A stretch of DNA of 64,000 bases, taken from assembly GCA_021323855.1 (NCBI GenBank), contig JAJPKE010000027.1:62001-126000 (forward strand). Direction: 5' to 3'. The position numbers and the translations under genes are program-made. Positions 17,899 through 26,606 of this stretch are shown piece after piece. Position 1 is the first letter of the stretch, and every line of letters begins with the position of its first letter. The stretch comes from Chloroflexota bacterium. GTDB taxonomy: Bacteria > Chloroflexota > Ktedonobacteria > Ktedonobacterales > JADMIN01. The notes beneath the pieces are model-generated. The model was not told the DNA's origin. It saw nothing but the letters and a program-made list of their open reading frames with translations, and made no database searches.

Positions 17899-19254
17899 GT
17901 GTCCGTGGGAACAGGCGCGGACCTTCGTGTAGCGCAACCCGCCCATACCAGGTGGAACTTTACAGTATTTGGCGCTGATATCGCCTTCTTCAGCCTGGGG
18001 TTGAGCATTTCCTCGGCCTATACCGTGATGCCACTCTTCGTGCATCATCTCACACCCGACAACTTTCTGGTGGCCTTGATCCCTGCCATTCGCGCGCTCG
18101 GCCTCTTCGGTCCGCAATTACTCGTCGCGCCACTGGTGGAGCGCCTCCGGCATGCGCTGCCGTTCATTCTGGTGTGTACCATTCTCGAACGGGTGCCCTA
18201 CCTCGTTTTAGGGTTGGGGGCGCTCTGGCTGGCGCATAGCAATACGGCGCTGCTGCTCGTGCTCTTCTTTGTGATGGTCTTTCTGGCGCTCTTTGGCGGC
18301 GGGCTGACGTATCCCGCCTGGCTGGATATGATCGCCCGCGCGATTCCTGGCAACTGGTTGGGGCGTTTTCTTGGTTTCTGGACGGGGTTAGGCGGCGTGC
18401 TGGGCATCGGCGGCGCTGCCATCGCGGCGGCGCTGCTGGCGCAGGAGCCGTGGCCGTTGAACTTCGCGCTTTGCTTCATCCTGACGTTCGCCGCGATGGT
18501 GGTGTCGTTCGTCCTCCTGTCGCTGGGTCGCGAGCCTCCGCGTGCGGTGCGGGCAAAATCAGTCAGATCACCCGGGCGGGATACCAGCGCACCGCGTGAG
18601 ACAATTGCGGTTCAGCGAAGCGTTCTCCAGCAGACGCGCGAGCTATGGGCGCTGGTGCGCAGCGACGATGGGCTGCGCCGGCTGATCGTCAGCAACGGTC
18701 TGGTGGGCATCTCGACAATGGCGGGCGCGCTCTTTGCCATCACGGCGCTCAAACTCGGCGGCCTTAGCTATGCCGAGGTCGGCGTGGAAAGCACCGTGCT
18801 GTTCGTTGCCATGACTGGCGGCAATTTCCTCTGGGGCGCGATTGGTGACCGCTTCGGCCATCGCTCGATTCTGGTCTGGGGGTCGCTGGCGACGGCGATT
18901 TCGGCGGCGCTGGCGCTGTGGGCGCATGGCTTCTGGCTTTATGCGCTGATCTTTCTGCTCTTCGGCCTCAACACCGCCGCCGTCAACATGGCCGGCTTCA
19001 CGCTGATTACCGAGTTCGGGCCGGAGTCGCGCCGCCCGACCTATGTGGCGCTGGCCTCGGTGAGCTATGCGCCCTTTGCCATCGGTGCGCCGCTCATCGG
19101 TGGCTGGCTGGCGGACCGCTGGGGCTATACGCCGGTCTTTATCGTCTCCGCAATGACGGGCGCGCTGGCGCTGCTGGCGTTCCAGTTCTGGGTGCCCAAT
19201 CCTCGCGCCCGCAAAACGGCGACTGAAAATACATCTGGTACTGTGATGGGCTGA
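17899..19254 (+). CDS. MFS transporter
   Basis: A 451-residue polytopic protein with about 12 hydrophobic helices in two halves separated by a basic cytoplasmic loop ([24 protein letters not shown], near residues 213-236). The half repeats show [13 protein letters not shown], the usual MFS loop 2-3/8-9 motif. The start is GTG, with GGAG about 9 bases upstream. Substrate unknown; drug or metabolite efflux is plausible given the length and lack of sugar-porter signatures. It lies 28 bases before a kinase-like gene and may be co-transcribed with it. Confidence 0.88.
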   Translation: MSVGTGADLRVAQPAHTRWNFTVFGADIAFFSLGLSISSAYTVMPLFVHHLTPDNFLVALIPAIRALGLFGPQLLVAPLVERLRHALPFILVCTILERVPYLVLGLGALWLAHSNTALLLVLFFVMVFLALFGGGLTYPAWLDMIARAIPGNWLGRFLGFWTGLGGVLGIGGAAIAAALLAQEPWPLNFALCFILTFAAMVVSFVLLSLGREPPRAVRAKSVRSPGRDTSAPRETIAVQRSVLQQTRELWALVRSDDGLRRLIVSNGLVGISTMAGALFAITALKLGGLSYAEVGVESTVLFVAMTGGNFLWGAIGDRFGHRSILVWGSLATAISAALALWAHGFWLYALIFLLFGLNTAAVNMAGFTLITEFGPESRRPTYVALASVSYAPFAIGAPLIGGWLADRWGYTPVFIVSAMTGALALLAFQFWVPNPRARKTATENTSGTVMG

Positions 19255-19282
19255 AAAACTGATGAGATAGAAGGGTGGGACA

Positions 19283-20305
19283 ATGCTAGAGCAGCCGGAT
19301 ATTCCAGAGGAACACCTGCGAGCCTGTCTTGAGCAGGAGTACGGCGTCTCGGTCGCCACGCTGGAGTTTCTGCCGCTCGGCCAGGATATCAGGGCAGGCG
19401 TGTACCGCGTCGTGAGCGAGCAGGGTGCAGCCTATCTGCTCAAAGCGAAGTCCGGTTCATTCTATGAACTCAGTTGCCTCATTCCACGCTATCTCAACGA
19501 TCAGGGAATCGCTGCGGTGGTCGCGCCGATGCCCACGCACAGCCAGGGACTATGGACGCAAATTGGTGAGTGGACGATCATCGTCTACCCTTTCATTGAA
19601 GGTGAAACCACCTGGGAGCCGCCGATGACCGATGCGCAGTGGCGAGCGGTAGGAGCGGTTGTCCGCCAGATGCACCAACTCGCGCCACCCATTGAGCGGT
19701 TTCCGTTGCTGCGCAGAGAGACCTTCGATCCAGGCGGGTATAGCCGGGCCGTGCGTAATCTTGAAGCGCAACATATCTATGTTGAGGGCGGCAGCGAGTG
19801 TGCGCAGCAGTTGCGTGCGAGCTGGCTGGCGCATTACGACATGATTCATAGCGGAGTATCCACGCTGGAAAAGCTATCGGGCGTGCTGCAAACGCAAGCG
19901 GGTCCATATGTCATCTGCCATGCCGACCTGCATCCGAGTAATATCATCCGCCGCCCGCAGCATCAGGTCTTTGTGATTGATTGGGATGATGTGATGCTGG
20001 CCCCCAAAGAGCATGATTTCATCTTCGTTGGCGACGCTCCGGAGCCTGGCGCTCAGGATATTGCGCCATTTTTTCAAGGCTATGGCCTAACGGAGATTGA
20101 TTGGATGGCCCTCACCTATTATCTCTGGGAGCGGGTGATTCAGGATGTCATCGAGTATGCCAGGCAAGTGATTTCCCCTGACGACCTGGACGAGACGACG
20201 CGCATTGATGGGATCAGGCGTTTCAACGCAAACCTCTCGGAATGGGGCAAAGCCAATAGCTCGCTTGCGAGGGCGATGGCCCATCTGCCCGCGCTGCACA
20301 ACTAA
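19283..20305 (+). CDS. APH-type phosphotransferase (aminoglycoside phosphotransferase fold)
   Basis: A 340-residue small-molecule kinase. The catalytic loop is HADLHPSN at 213-220 (Asp215 as base, Asn220 as metal ligand) and the second metal-binding Asp is in VIDWDDVMLAP (233-236). The N-lobe shows the ATP-binding region up to VYPFIEGETTW. The family phosphorylates aminoglycosides, choline, homoserine or methylthioribose; this sequence does not allow a choice. GGGTGGGACA precedes the ATG. Confidence 0.85.
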   Translation: MLEQPDIPEEHLRACLEQEYGVSVATLEFLPLGQDIRAGVYRVVSEQGAAYLLKAKSGSFYELSCLIPRYLNDQGIAAVVAPMPTHSQGLWTQIGEWTIIVYPFIEGETTWEPPMTDAQWRAVGAVVRQMHQLAPPIERFPLLRRETFDPGGYSRAVRNLEAQHIYVEGGSECAQQLRASWLAHYDMIHSGVSTLEKLSGVLQTQAGPYVICHADLHPSNIIRRPQHQVFVIDWDDVMLAPKEHDFIFVGDAPEPGAQDIAPFFQGYGLTEIDWMALTYYLWERVIQDVIEYARQVISPDDLDETTRIDGIRRFNANLSEWGKANSSLARAMAHLPALHN

Positions 20306-20321
20306 CAATAGCAATGCAACA

Positions 20322-20335
20322 TGTAGCCAGCTACA
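20322..20335. repeat. TGTAGC-CA-GCTACA inverted repeat
   Basis: A 6-2-6 inverted repeat just after the kinase stop. Its arms match the outer arms of the TGTAGCTGGCTGGCGA elements at 22222 and 23224, so it may be a shortened copy of that family or a simple hairpin. Confidence 0.5.
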
Positions 20336-20452
20336 CATCTGCTCGTAACACGCCGGTGTATACTTCTTGGCAACGCTAATGTATGCTCATTCATCCTTCC
20401 CGATGCGCTTGATCTGCGCAGTATTCAGCAGGATTCATGGGAGGTGTCTTCG

Positions 20453-22204
20453 ATGGCGACGATAACCCAGACCGGCGCTCCACAGTTTCCCACCATTGCG
20501 GGCGCCATTCCGCCGACCGACCGCGAAACGATGGACGCAGCGATTCAGACGCTCAACGCGCAGAAAGACGCCTGGGTGGCGCTGGATGTCACCAAGCGTA
20601 TCGCTATCGTAGACCAGATTATTCATGATGTCGCTGCCGTGGCGGATCGCTGGGTGGCGGCCTGCCTTCAGGCGAAGGGCATTGCGCCTGATGCGCCAGC
20701 CGCAGGAGAAGAGTGGAGCAACGGCCCTTACTCGGTGATGAAAGAGCTACGCCAGTTCCGGCAATCGCTGGCAGATATTCGCGCCACTGGCCGCCCACGT
20801 ATCCCCGGACCCATTACCACGCGCCCCGATGGTCAGGTGGTCGCGCGGGTCTTCCCGCAGAATACCTACGATAAGATCATCTTCACTGGTGTCACGGCGG
20901 ATATCTGGATGCAGCCGGGTGTGACCAAAGAGAACCTGCCAGAGACCCAGGCCGTCGTCTACCACGACAAGCAGCACAGCGGCAAGGTGTCGCTGGTGCT
21001 GGGTGCAGGCAACGTCTCCAGTATTGGTCCGCTGGACGCGCTCTATAAGCTGCTGGTGGATGATGAGGTGGTCATCCTCAAGACCAATCCCGTCAACGCC
21101 TATCTTGGCCCGCTCTGGGAAGAAGGCCTGCGCGCGCTGATCGAGCCAGGCTATCTGCGCATCGTACATGGCGGCGCGGCTGAGGGCGCGTATCTCTGCA
21201 ACCACCCCGATATCGCCGATGTGCATATCACCGGCTCCGACAAGACCTTCGACGCCATCGTCTTTGGCACGGGGCCGGAGGGCGCGGCGCGCAAAGCAGC
21301 GAATACGCCCTTGCTTACCAAGCCGATTACCGGCGAACTAGGCAATGTCAGCCCAGTGATTGTGGTGCCGGGGCCGTGGAGCGCCAGCGATATCGCCTAT
21401 CAGGCGGAGCACTTGGTGACGATGCTCACCAATAATGCTGGCTTCAACTGCAACGCCACGCGCGTGATTCTGACGCACGCTGGCTGGTCACAGCGCCAGC
21501 AATTGCTGGATGGCATGCGCAAAGTCTTTGCTGGCGTGCCAACGCGCAGCGCCTATTACCCCGGCGCACGCGACCGCTACCAATCGTTCGCCGCTGCCCA
21601 TCCAGAAGCTGAGCAGTTTGGCGCATCAACAAACGACACCTTGCCCTGGATGCTGATCCCTGGCGTCGCGCCGGAGCAGACCGACGACATCACCTTCACC
21701 ACCGAGGCGTTCTGTGGCATCTTTGCGGAGACACCGCTCGACGCTGCCAGCGTGCCCGACTATATCGCCAAAGCCGTTACCTTCGCCAATGAGCAGCTCT
21801 GGGGTACGCTGAATGTAACGCTGCTGGTGCATCCCGCCTCGCTTAAAGACCCAGCGGTTGCGCGCGCGGTGGAGCAGGCCATTGCCGATCTGCGCTATGG
21901 GACTGTGGCCGTCAACTACTGGGCGGCGACAGGCTATGCCGTCGGCATCACCACCTGGGGTGCATTCCCTGGCCACGCTCTCAACGATATCCAGTCGGGC
22001 ACGGGTGTCGTCCATAACACGCTGATGTTCTCACGTCCCCAGAAGTCGGTGCTGCGAGCGCCCTTCCGCGCCTTCCCGGTGCCGGTCTGGTTCGTGACGC
22101 ACGGCGCCGCCGCCAGGAACGCCTTCCGCAAGTTGACGATGCTGGAAGCCGCGCCCTCGCCACTCAAAGTGCCCTCTATCATCATGACGGCGCTACTGGG
22201 CTAG
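20453..22204 (+). CDS. Aldehyde dehydrogenase family protein, long form
   Basis: A 583-residue member of the aldehyde dehydrogenase superfamily, about 90 residues longer than usual. The ATG is preceded by GGGAGGTG at 7 bases. The NAD-binding and catalytic elements are degenerate but recognisable: VSLVLGAGNVSSIGPLDALYKLLVDDEVVILKTNPVNAYLGP, the strand ADVHITGSDKTFDAIV, ITGELGNVSPVIV (general-base Glu) and the nucleophile loop NNAGFNCNATRVIL, where Cys occupies the catalytic position. The C-terminal VNYWAATGYAVGITTWGAFPGHAL replaces the usual oligomerisation tail. Substrate unknown. It is monocistronic. Confidence 0.85.
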   Translation: MATITQTGAPQFPTIAGAIPPTDRETMDAAIQTLNAQKDAWVALDVTKRIAIVDQIIHDVAAVADRWVAACLQAKGIAPDAPAAGEEWSNGPYSVMKELRQFRQSLADIRATGRPRIPGPITTRPDGQVVARVFPQNTYDKIIFTGVTADIWMQPGVTKENLPETQAVVYHDKQHSGKVSLVLGAGNVSSIGPLDALYKLLVDDEVVILKTNPVNAYLGPLWEEGLRALIEPGYLRIVHGGAAEGAYLCNHPDIADVHITGSDKTFDAIVFGTGPEGAARKAANTPLLTKPITGELGNVSPVIVVPGPWSASDIAYQAEHLVTMLTNNAGFNCNATRVILTHAGWSQRQQLLDGMRKVFAGVPTRSAYYPGARDRYQSFAAAHPEAEQFGASTNDTLPWMLIPGVAPEQTDDITFTTEAFCGIFAETPLDAASVPDYIAKAVTFANEQLWGTLNVTLLVHPASLKDPAVARAVEQAIADLRYGTVAVNYWAATGYAVGITTWGAFPGHALNDIQSGTGVVHNTLMFSRPQKSVLRAPFRAFPVPVWFVTHGAAARNAFRKLTMLEAAPSPLKVPSIIMTALLG

Positions 22205-22221
22205 AGTCTTCTTCTCACTGC

Positions 22222-22259
22222 TGTAGCTGGCTGGCGAGGATGTTTGCCAGCTAGCTACA
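22222..22259. repeat. TGTAGCTGGCTGGCGA hairpin repeat
   Basis: TGTAGCTGGCTGGCGA and GCCAGCTAGCTACA form an imperfect stem around a short loop directly after the aldehyde dehydrogenase stop. A second copy lies at 23224-23263. It may end transcription but has no T-tract. Confidence 0.65.
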
Positions 22260-22317
22260 GTCTTTGCGTCTCTTATTCCTCTGCAAAGATAGCTGGTGGC
22301 AGGAACGCCGCCGCCTA

Positions 22318-22326
22318 TGCTACAAT
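22318..22326 (+). promoter_or_regulatory. Extended -10 element upstream of the DsbA-family gene
   Basis: TGCTACAAT lies about 106 bases before the ATG at 22432; identical text occurs before the MerR gene (56512) and, on the minus strand, before pgeF (34893). Confidence 0.45.
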
Positions 22327-22431
22327 ATTACTATCTTTTGGGAAGTATTGGGATTCATAGACATCCGCCGTAGAGTGGTGGTTGGTCGTTTGAGTCTCTT
22401 TATGCACTATCCAACCATTCAGAGGGAACTC

Positions 22432-23142
22432 ATGAACGTCGAAATTTGGTCTGATGTCGTTTGCCCGTGGTGCTACATCGGCAAGCGTCGCTTCGAGTCT
22501 GCGCTGGCGCAATTTCCCCACCGCGATCAGGTGCAGGTCGTCTGGCGGAGCTTCGAGCTGGACCCGGATGCGGAGCCGCAGTATCCAGGCACGCTGGACG
22601 AGATGCTGGCGCAGAAGATGCGCACGACGCCCGAACGAGCCGCTGCGCTCAACGCTCGTGTCACCAACCTGGCGGCTGAGGAAGGACTCACCTATCGCTT
22701 CGATCTCGCCCGCCCTGGCAATACCTTCGCCGCGCATCGCCTGCTCCATCTCGCCAATGAGCGTGGACTCCAGAATGAGGCCAAAGAGCGACTGCTGAAG
22801 GGCTATTTCACCGAGGGCATGCCCGTTGGCGATGCCGAGGCGCTGGTGCAGGCGGTCGCAGAAGTCGGCGTGGACGCTGACGAAGCCCGCACTGTACTCA
22901 ACAGCGACGCCTATACGGATGAGGTGATTGCGGATGAGCGGCGGGCAATGGCGTTCGGTATTCGTGGCGTGCCGTTCGTCGTGATAGATGAGAAGTACGG
23001 CGTCTCAGGCGCGCAGCCGGCGGAGGTGTTTCTCCAGGCGCTGGAAACTGCCTGGACGGCTGCGCACCCGCTCACGCTGGTCGGCAGTGATGATAGCGAC
23101 GATGAGGCCAACGCTTGCGAAGGCGATAGTTGCGCTATTTAG
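22432..23142 (+). CDS. DsbA family thiol oxidoreductase (FrnE-like)
   Basis: A 236-residue thioredoxin-fold protein starting MNVEIWSDVVCPWCYIGKRRFE; AGAGGGA precedes this ATG, and upstream in-frame codons lack homology. The active site is C11-P-W-C14. The helical insert and the cis-Pro strand (GIRGVPFVVIDEKYGVSGAQP) match the FrnE/2-hydroxychromene-isomerase branch of cytoplasmic DsbA-like proteins. There is no signal peptide, so it acts in the cytosol. The tail ACEGDSCAI holds two additional cysteines that could form a second redox pair; this is an observation, not a known trait. Confidence 0.9.
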   Translation: MNVEIWSDVVCPWCYIGKRRFESALAQFPHRDQVQVVWRSFELDPDAEPQYPGTLDEMLAQKMRTTPERAAALNARVTNLAAEEGLTYRFDLARPGNTFAAHRLLHLANERGLQNEAKERLLKGYFTEGMPVGDAEALVQAVAEVGVDADEARTVLNSDAYTDEVIADERRAMAFGIRGVPFVVIDEKYGVSGAQPAEVFLQALETAWTAAHPLTLVGSDDSDDEANACEGDSCAI

Positions 23143-23169
23143 CAGGTGTCTGTTCGCATCGTTTTCTCT

Positions 23170-23189
23170 GGCAGATAAGAATGTCTGCC
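23170..23189. repeat. GGCAGACA palindromic intergenic repeat, single copy
   Basis: GGCAGATAAGAATGTCTGCC lies 28 bases after the DsbA-family stop and belongs to the 20-base palindrome family of this window. Confidence 0.75.
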
Positions 23190-23221
23190 CCACCATAGCA
23201 AAACCTTGCGGCAATTTCGTA

Positions 23222-23410
23222 TCACTGTAGCTGGCTGGCGATGTTGATCGCCAGCCCTACTGTCACGAGGAATATACTCGATCCAAATAAGATCGGATGA
23301 AACGCATGGCCAGCCTGCCATCTTCTCCTTGCCCAAGTGTTCCATGCAATGAGTAGTATGCCCGCCACGAAACAGCCGAAGCCCACAGTATTGAGTGTAT
23401 TAAGTGTCAT
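23222..23410 (-). CDS. Small two-helix membrane protein
   Basis: A 62-residue protein with hydrophobic segments VGFGCFVAGILLIAW and PILFGSSIFLVTVGLAINIA separated by a basic loop NTWARRRWQAG. AAGG precedes the ATG. Its end (SQLQ) is encoded by the intergenic repeat, which suggests the repeat inserted and supplied the stop codon. It may be a genuine small protein; the evidence is amphipathic layout and a ribosome site only. Function unknown. Confidence 0.5.
   Translation of the reverse strand: MTLNTLNTVGFGCFVAGILLIAWNTWARRRWQAGHAFHPILFGSSIFLVTVGLAINIASQLQ
23224..23263. repeat. TGTAGCTGGCTGGCGA hairpin repeat overlapping the end of a small gene
   Basis: ACTGTAGCTGGCTGGCGA, a loop and TCGCCAGCCCTACTGT form an imperfect hairpin related to the one at 22222. 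The last codons and stop of the small membrane protein gene on the minus strand lie inside it. Confidence 0.6.
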
Positions 23411-23451
23411 GGGTTGCCTTCAAGGTATGCTTCAGATATATGTTGCTTTCA

Positions 23452-24243
23452 CTATTCAGGATCACGTCCGGCCAGTGGCTCAACCATCGGGCGCATGCGA
23501 ATCTCGATGATGCGTGAACCGGCGGCCTGGGTTGCCATCAGCAGCACGGCGCGCGCCACGTCGTCGGCCTCTAACATGCCCGATGCGGCGACGCCCTCAG
23601 CCGTGCGTCCGGTGCCGATGGCAAATTCCGTTTTGACGCCACCGGGGCAGACGACACCCACTTTGATGCCATGCGGACGCAATTCCCGATCTAGCGCCTG
23701 CGTGAAGCCCACCTGGGCAAATTTGGTGGCGCAGTACACTGCCTCACCGGGGAAGCCCATCACACCGGCCATCGAGGCGACGTTGATGATCGTGCCCGCG
23801 CCACGTTGCAACAGCACTGGAACCACATGCCGCGTAAAGAGAAACGTGCTGCGCATGTTGGTATCCATCATCGTGTCATAATCTTCGCTGCTGGTCTGCG
23901 CCAGGTTCTTATAGATGCCCACGCCTGCGTTATTGATCAGGAGATCGAGCCGCCCGAATTGCGCGGTGGCCACCTGAACCGCCTGCTCTGCGGTTTCCTC
24001 GTTGCGCACATCGCCGGCGACCACCGCGCAGGAACGCCCCAGCGCCGCCGCTTCAGCCGCTAACGCCTGCAACACCTCCTGCCGCCTGGCAACTACGACG
24101 AGGTGCGCGCCCTCCGCCAGAAACGCGCGTGCTATCGCCAGTCCGATGCCGGAGCTTGCGCCGGTAATCAACGCCACCTGCTGATCTAATCGCCCAACAT
24201 GCTCGTTTGCCGCCATCTCAGTCATATTAGTCATCTCAGCCAT
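23452..24243 (-). CDS. Short-chain dehydrogenase/reductase
   Basis: A 263-residue SDR. Cofactor motif TGASSGIG, structural motif NNAG (LLINNAGVG), catalytic Ser in INVASMAGV and YxxxK as YCATK. Arg-rich segment VVVARRQEVL after strand 2 suggests NADP preference. The start lies 1 base after the acetyltransferase stop, so they form one operon. Substrate unknown; classical SDRs reduce ketones or oxidise alcohols. Confidence 0.92.
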   Translation of the reverse strand: MAEMTNMTEMAANEHVGRLDQQVALITGASSGIGLAIARAFLAEGAHLVVVARRQEVLQALAAEAAALGRSCAVVAGDVRNEETAEQAVQVATAQFGRLDLLINNAGVGIYKNLAQTSSEDYDTMMDTNMRSTFLFTRHVVPVLLQRGAGTIINVASMAGVMGFPGEAVYCATKFAQVGFTQALDRELRPHGIKVGVVCPGGVKTEFAIGTGRTAEGVAASGMLEADDVARAVLLMATQAAGSRIIEIRMRPMVEPLAGRDPE

Positions 24244-24244
24244 A

Positions 24245-24790
24245 CTATTCAGCCTTCCCAGCCAGGCGCTGGAACATCACATGCAACCCGACCAGGCCGT
24301 AGCGTGGATGGTTGAATGCTTCTGGAACTGTCGTAAGAATCTCGAAGCCAAGTGATTGCCATAGGTGTACTGCGGCGGTGTTCGTCTCCACGACCGCGTT
24401 GAACTGCATGCTGTGGTAGCCCGCATCGTGCGCCCACTGGATCACGTATTCTCCCAGCGCACGCCCGATGCCACGCCCATGATACGCCGGATCCACCATA
24501 AAGCTGGCAGTCGCCACATGCGCGCCGCGACCCGGACGGTTGGGACCCATCTTCGCTGAGCCAAGCACCACATCATCCTCGACGGCAACCACGGTCTGTC
24601 CTGGTGGCTCCTCCATCCAGAGCGAACGCGCAACCTCAAAGACTGGCGGCTCAGGATACGCATAGGTCTCGCCCGCCATTACGATCTGGGCGTAAATAGG
24701 CCAAATCTGCGGCCAGTCGCCGTTCGATGCTGGCCGGATACGCATACGCGACGTGCCTTGTTGGGATTGGTCGGAAGGTGTGATACCCAT
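24245..24790 (-). CDS. GNAT family N-acetyltransferase
   Basis: A 181-residue acetyltransferase starting MGITPSDQSQQGTSRMRIRPAS, with AGGAG 9 bases upstream. The acetyl-CoA motif A is FMVDPAYHGRGIGRALGEYVIQWA (pattern Q/RxxGxG/A) and motif B is TNTAAVHLWQSLGFEILTTVPEAF. The arrangement is close to phosphinothricin acetyltransferase-like proteins. It is translationally linked to the downstream SDR gene. Confidence 0.9.
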   Translation of the reverse strand: MGITPSDQSQQGTSRMRIRPASNGDWPQIWPIYAQIVMAGETYAYPEPPVFEVARSLWMEEPPGQTVVAVEDDVVLGSAKMGPNRPGRGAHVATASFMVDPAYHGRGIGRALGEYVIQWAHDAGYHSMQFNAVVETNTAAVHLWQSLGFEILTTVPEAFNHPRYGLVGLHVMFQRLAGKAE

Positions 24791-24879
24791 ATATGATGAC
24801 TCCTGATAGCGCCCTTTCACTAGCTATGGCAGAGTACAATTGCAAACAGTGGCGCCTTCTCTCATCCATCTCCGATATA

Positions 24880-25794
24880 TCAGCCGGGGCGCTGCCCGTA
24901 GACGATGTAGAAAGGCCAGGTGTAGTGCAGGCGCTCACATTCCTGGCGCATCGTCTCGCCCAATTGTGTCACATCACTCTCAGACATGCCCTGCGCCAGC
25001 AGCAGCGGCTTGGAGGATTGGATGAACGTTTCTACGTCTACGGCTACCAGCTTGCCAAGCCGCCCACCCCAGTCACCAACCGGCAGCTTGACCATGCGCT
25101 GCTGCACCTGTTGCAATCCCGCCTGCTGAAGAAACTGCCCCAGGTTGGCGCTGTTGCGCGGGTCTATGCCGCGCTTCTGCATGGCGGGAAGCATCGCATC
25201 GGCAATGTATTGTGCCGCCGGTCCCATCGGATCGTAGCCATAATGCCCCTCGACCACCTCAACCCAGCCGCCGGGACGGGTAACACGGCAGAGTTCATTG
25301 ATGACAAACTGCCAGCGGTCGCCAGGGATGGCAAAGAAGAGCAACCGTTGATGCACGAAATCAAACGAAGCGTCCGGGAATGGCAACCCTTCCAGAATAT
25401 TGCCGGAAACGAAGCGATAATTTTCTGGGAGTAGATCAGGCGTGGATGTGCTACTCTGTCCTTGCTCGTCGGTGACAGGTTCTTTGATATCCAGCCCAAC
25501 GACATTCGCGCCAGGGAAGATCAGCGCCATCTCTTTCGCCCAGCGTCCGGTGCCACAGCCAACGTCGAGGATGCTAGATGGCGCATGTAATGGCGCGGCG
25601 TAATTGCCCTTGAACGCCTGCCGCAGCACAAAATGCTGGAAGTCCAGCCGGTTCATCTCGCCCAGATCTGAAGGCAGCGCATAGGGGATGCCAGCGGTAT
25701 ATTCGCGCCCGAAGAGGCGGCGGCGCGGGACATCGCCGCTAGCAGATATATCGGCCCGGTCAGGTTTGCGACGGAACGGCCAAAAGCGCAGCAT
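24880..25794 (-). CDS. SAM-dependent methyltransferase (class I)
   Basis: A 304-residue methyltransferase. SAM motif I is ILDVGCGTGRWAKEMALIFPGANVVGLDI, motif II/III region FPDASFDFVHQRLLFFAIPGDRWQFVINELCRVTRPGGWVEVVEG. The layout, with an N-terminal basic leader and a long C-terminal helical part, resembles LaeA-like and other uncharacterised methyltransferases. AAGGAA precedes the ATG. It is separated from the SDR/GNAT operon by 89 bases. Confidence 0.88.
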   Translation of the reverse strand: MLRFWPFRRKPDRADISASGDVPRRRLFGREYTAGIPYALPSDLGEMNRLDFQHFVLRQAFKGNYAAPLHAPSSILDVGCGTGRWAKEMALIFPGANVVGLDIKEPVTDEQGQSSTSTPDLLPENYRFVSGNILEGLPFPDASFDFVHQRLLFFAIPGDRWQFVINELCRVTRPGGWVEVVEGHYGYDPMGPAAQYIADAMLPAMQKRGIDPRNSANLGQFLQQAGLQQVQQRMVKLPVGDWGGRLGKLVAVDVETFIQSSKPLLLAQGMSESDVTQLGETMRQECERLHYTWPFYIVYGQRPG

Positions 25795-26135
25795 GCTGAT
25801 GGTTCCTTTCAGTGGGCGTCGTGCCAGTTGATTCAGGCTTCTTCCGGGTTCTCAAGTTTCAAGCCGCTCATGCTATTCATGCGTTGCCATGAAAATGCGA
25901 AAGCGCGGGGCGGATTCCCTGTTGGGCTTCACTATACACCATACGCTGCCTGTCAAGCTGCATCAGCGCCGGATGGGCAGGAGATTAGAAGACAGGAAGA
26001 ACAGCGACACTATGATTTGCGGGGAGCGTGTGCTATCCAAATATACGTGGTAGTGACCTTACTACTCTGATTTTGCTTGCTCATATATACTGCTAACAGC
26101 AACCTATTCCTATTTATGACACAACGGAGGGCAAT
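25795..26135. other. Intergenic stretch without a recognised gene
   Basis: About 340 bases between the divergent methyltransferase and the unknown paralog pair. Base composition turns A+T-richer toward the right end. I see the ribosome site GGAGGG for the next gene but no tRNA, clear promoter or repeat. Confidence 0.5.
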
Positions 26136-26606
26136 ATGAAAGGCAAAGACAACCAGGATACGAAGCGCAAGCATCATCCCGTGACAAGGCCGATCCCAGC
26201 ATATCGCAAGACACTCAACGCGACGGCTGCGAAGGCTCTGAATACAGCAAGTATTATCGCTGTTGACCAAATATTCCAAGATATTGATCTTCTCAATGAA
26301 CCTGGCAATACCTTCGAAAATGGCTTTCTGGGCACGTTCTATCCACATGCACGACTACCACGCTACACATCATCGGTCGTGCGTAAACTCTACCTGTGCA
26401 TCGTTTTGGTTGGCTGGCAATTGGCACAGCATGAACGGATACAGCACGCTTGCGTCGCGGAGGAATTGGCAGGTCACATCCTGATCGAGGAGGCTAAAGT
26501 TCAGCTTGAAATCGAGGGGAATCACGCAGACTATAGTTCCTTTGAGGATGAGTTCTTCGAAGATCTCGATTTCGAGATGCTCTTCGATCCAGCATATGAT
26601 GGCTGA
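26136..26606 (+). CDS. Uncharacterised helical protein, first of a paralogous pair
   Basis: A 156-residue protein with a strong ribosome site (GGAGGGCAAT-ATG). After a basic N-terminus (MKGKDNQDTKRKHHPVTRP) comes a helical core ending RKLYLCIVLVGWQLAQHERIQHACVAEELAGHILIEEAKVQLE, then a very acidic tail (FEDEFFEDLDFEMLFD). The core aligns by eye with the next gene: ALNTASIIAVDQIF with ALHIAAFQVLDQCF, and GWQLAQHE with CWKLAQHE. No family is recognised. Composition is lower in G+C than the neighbours, which hints at horizontal origin. The stop shares one base with the next start. Confidence 0.7.
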   Translation: MKGKDNQDTKRKHHPVTRPIPAYRKTLNATAAKALNTASIIAVDQIFQDIDLLNEPGNTFENGFLGTFYPHARLPRYTSSVVRKLYLCIVLVGWQLAQHERIQHACVAEELAGHILIEEAKVQLEIEGNHADYSSFEDEFFEDLDFEMLFDPAYDG

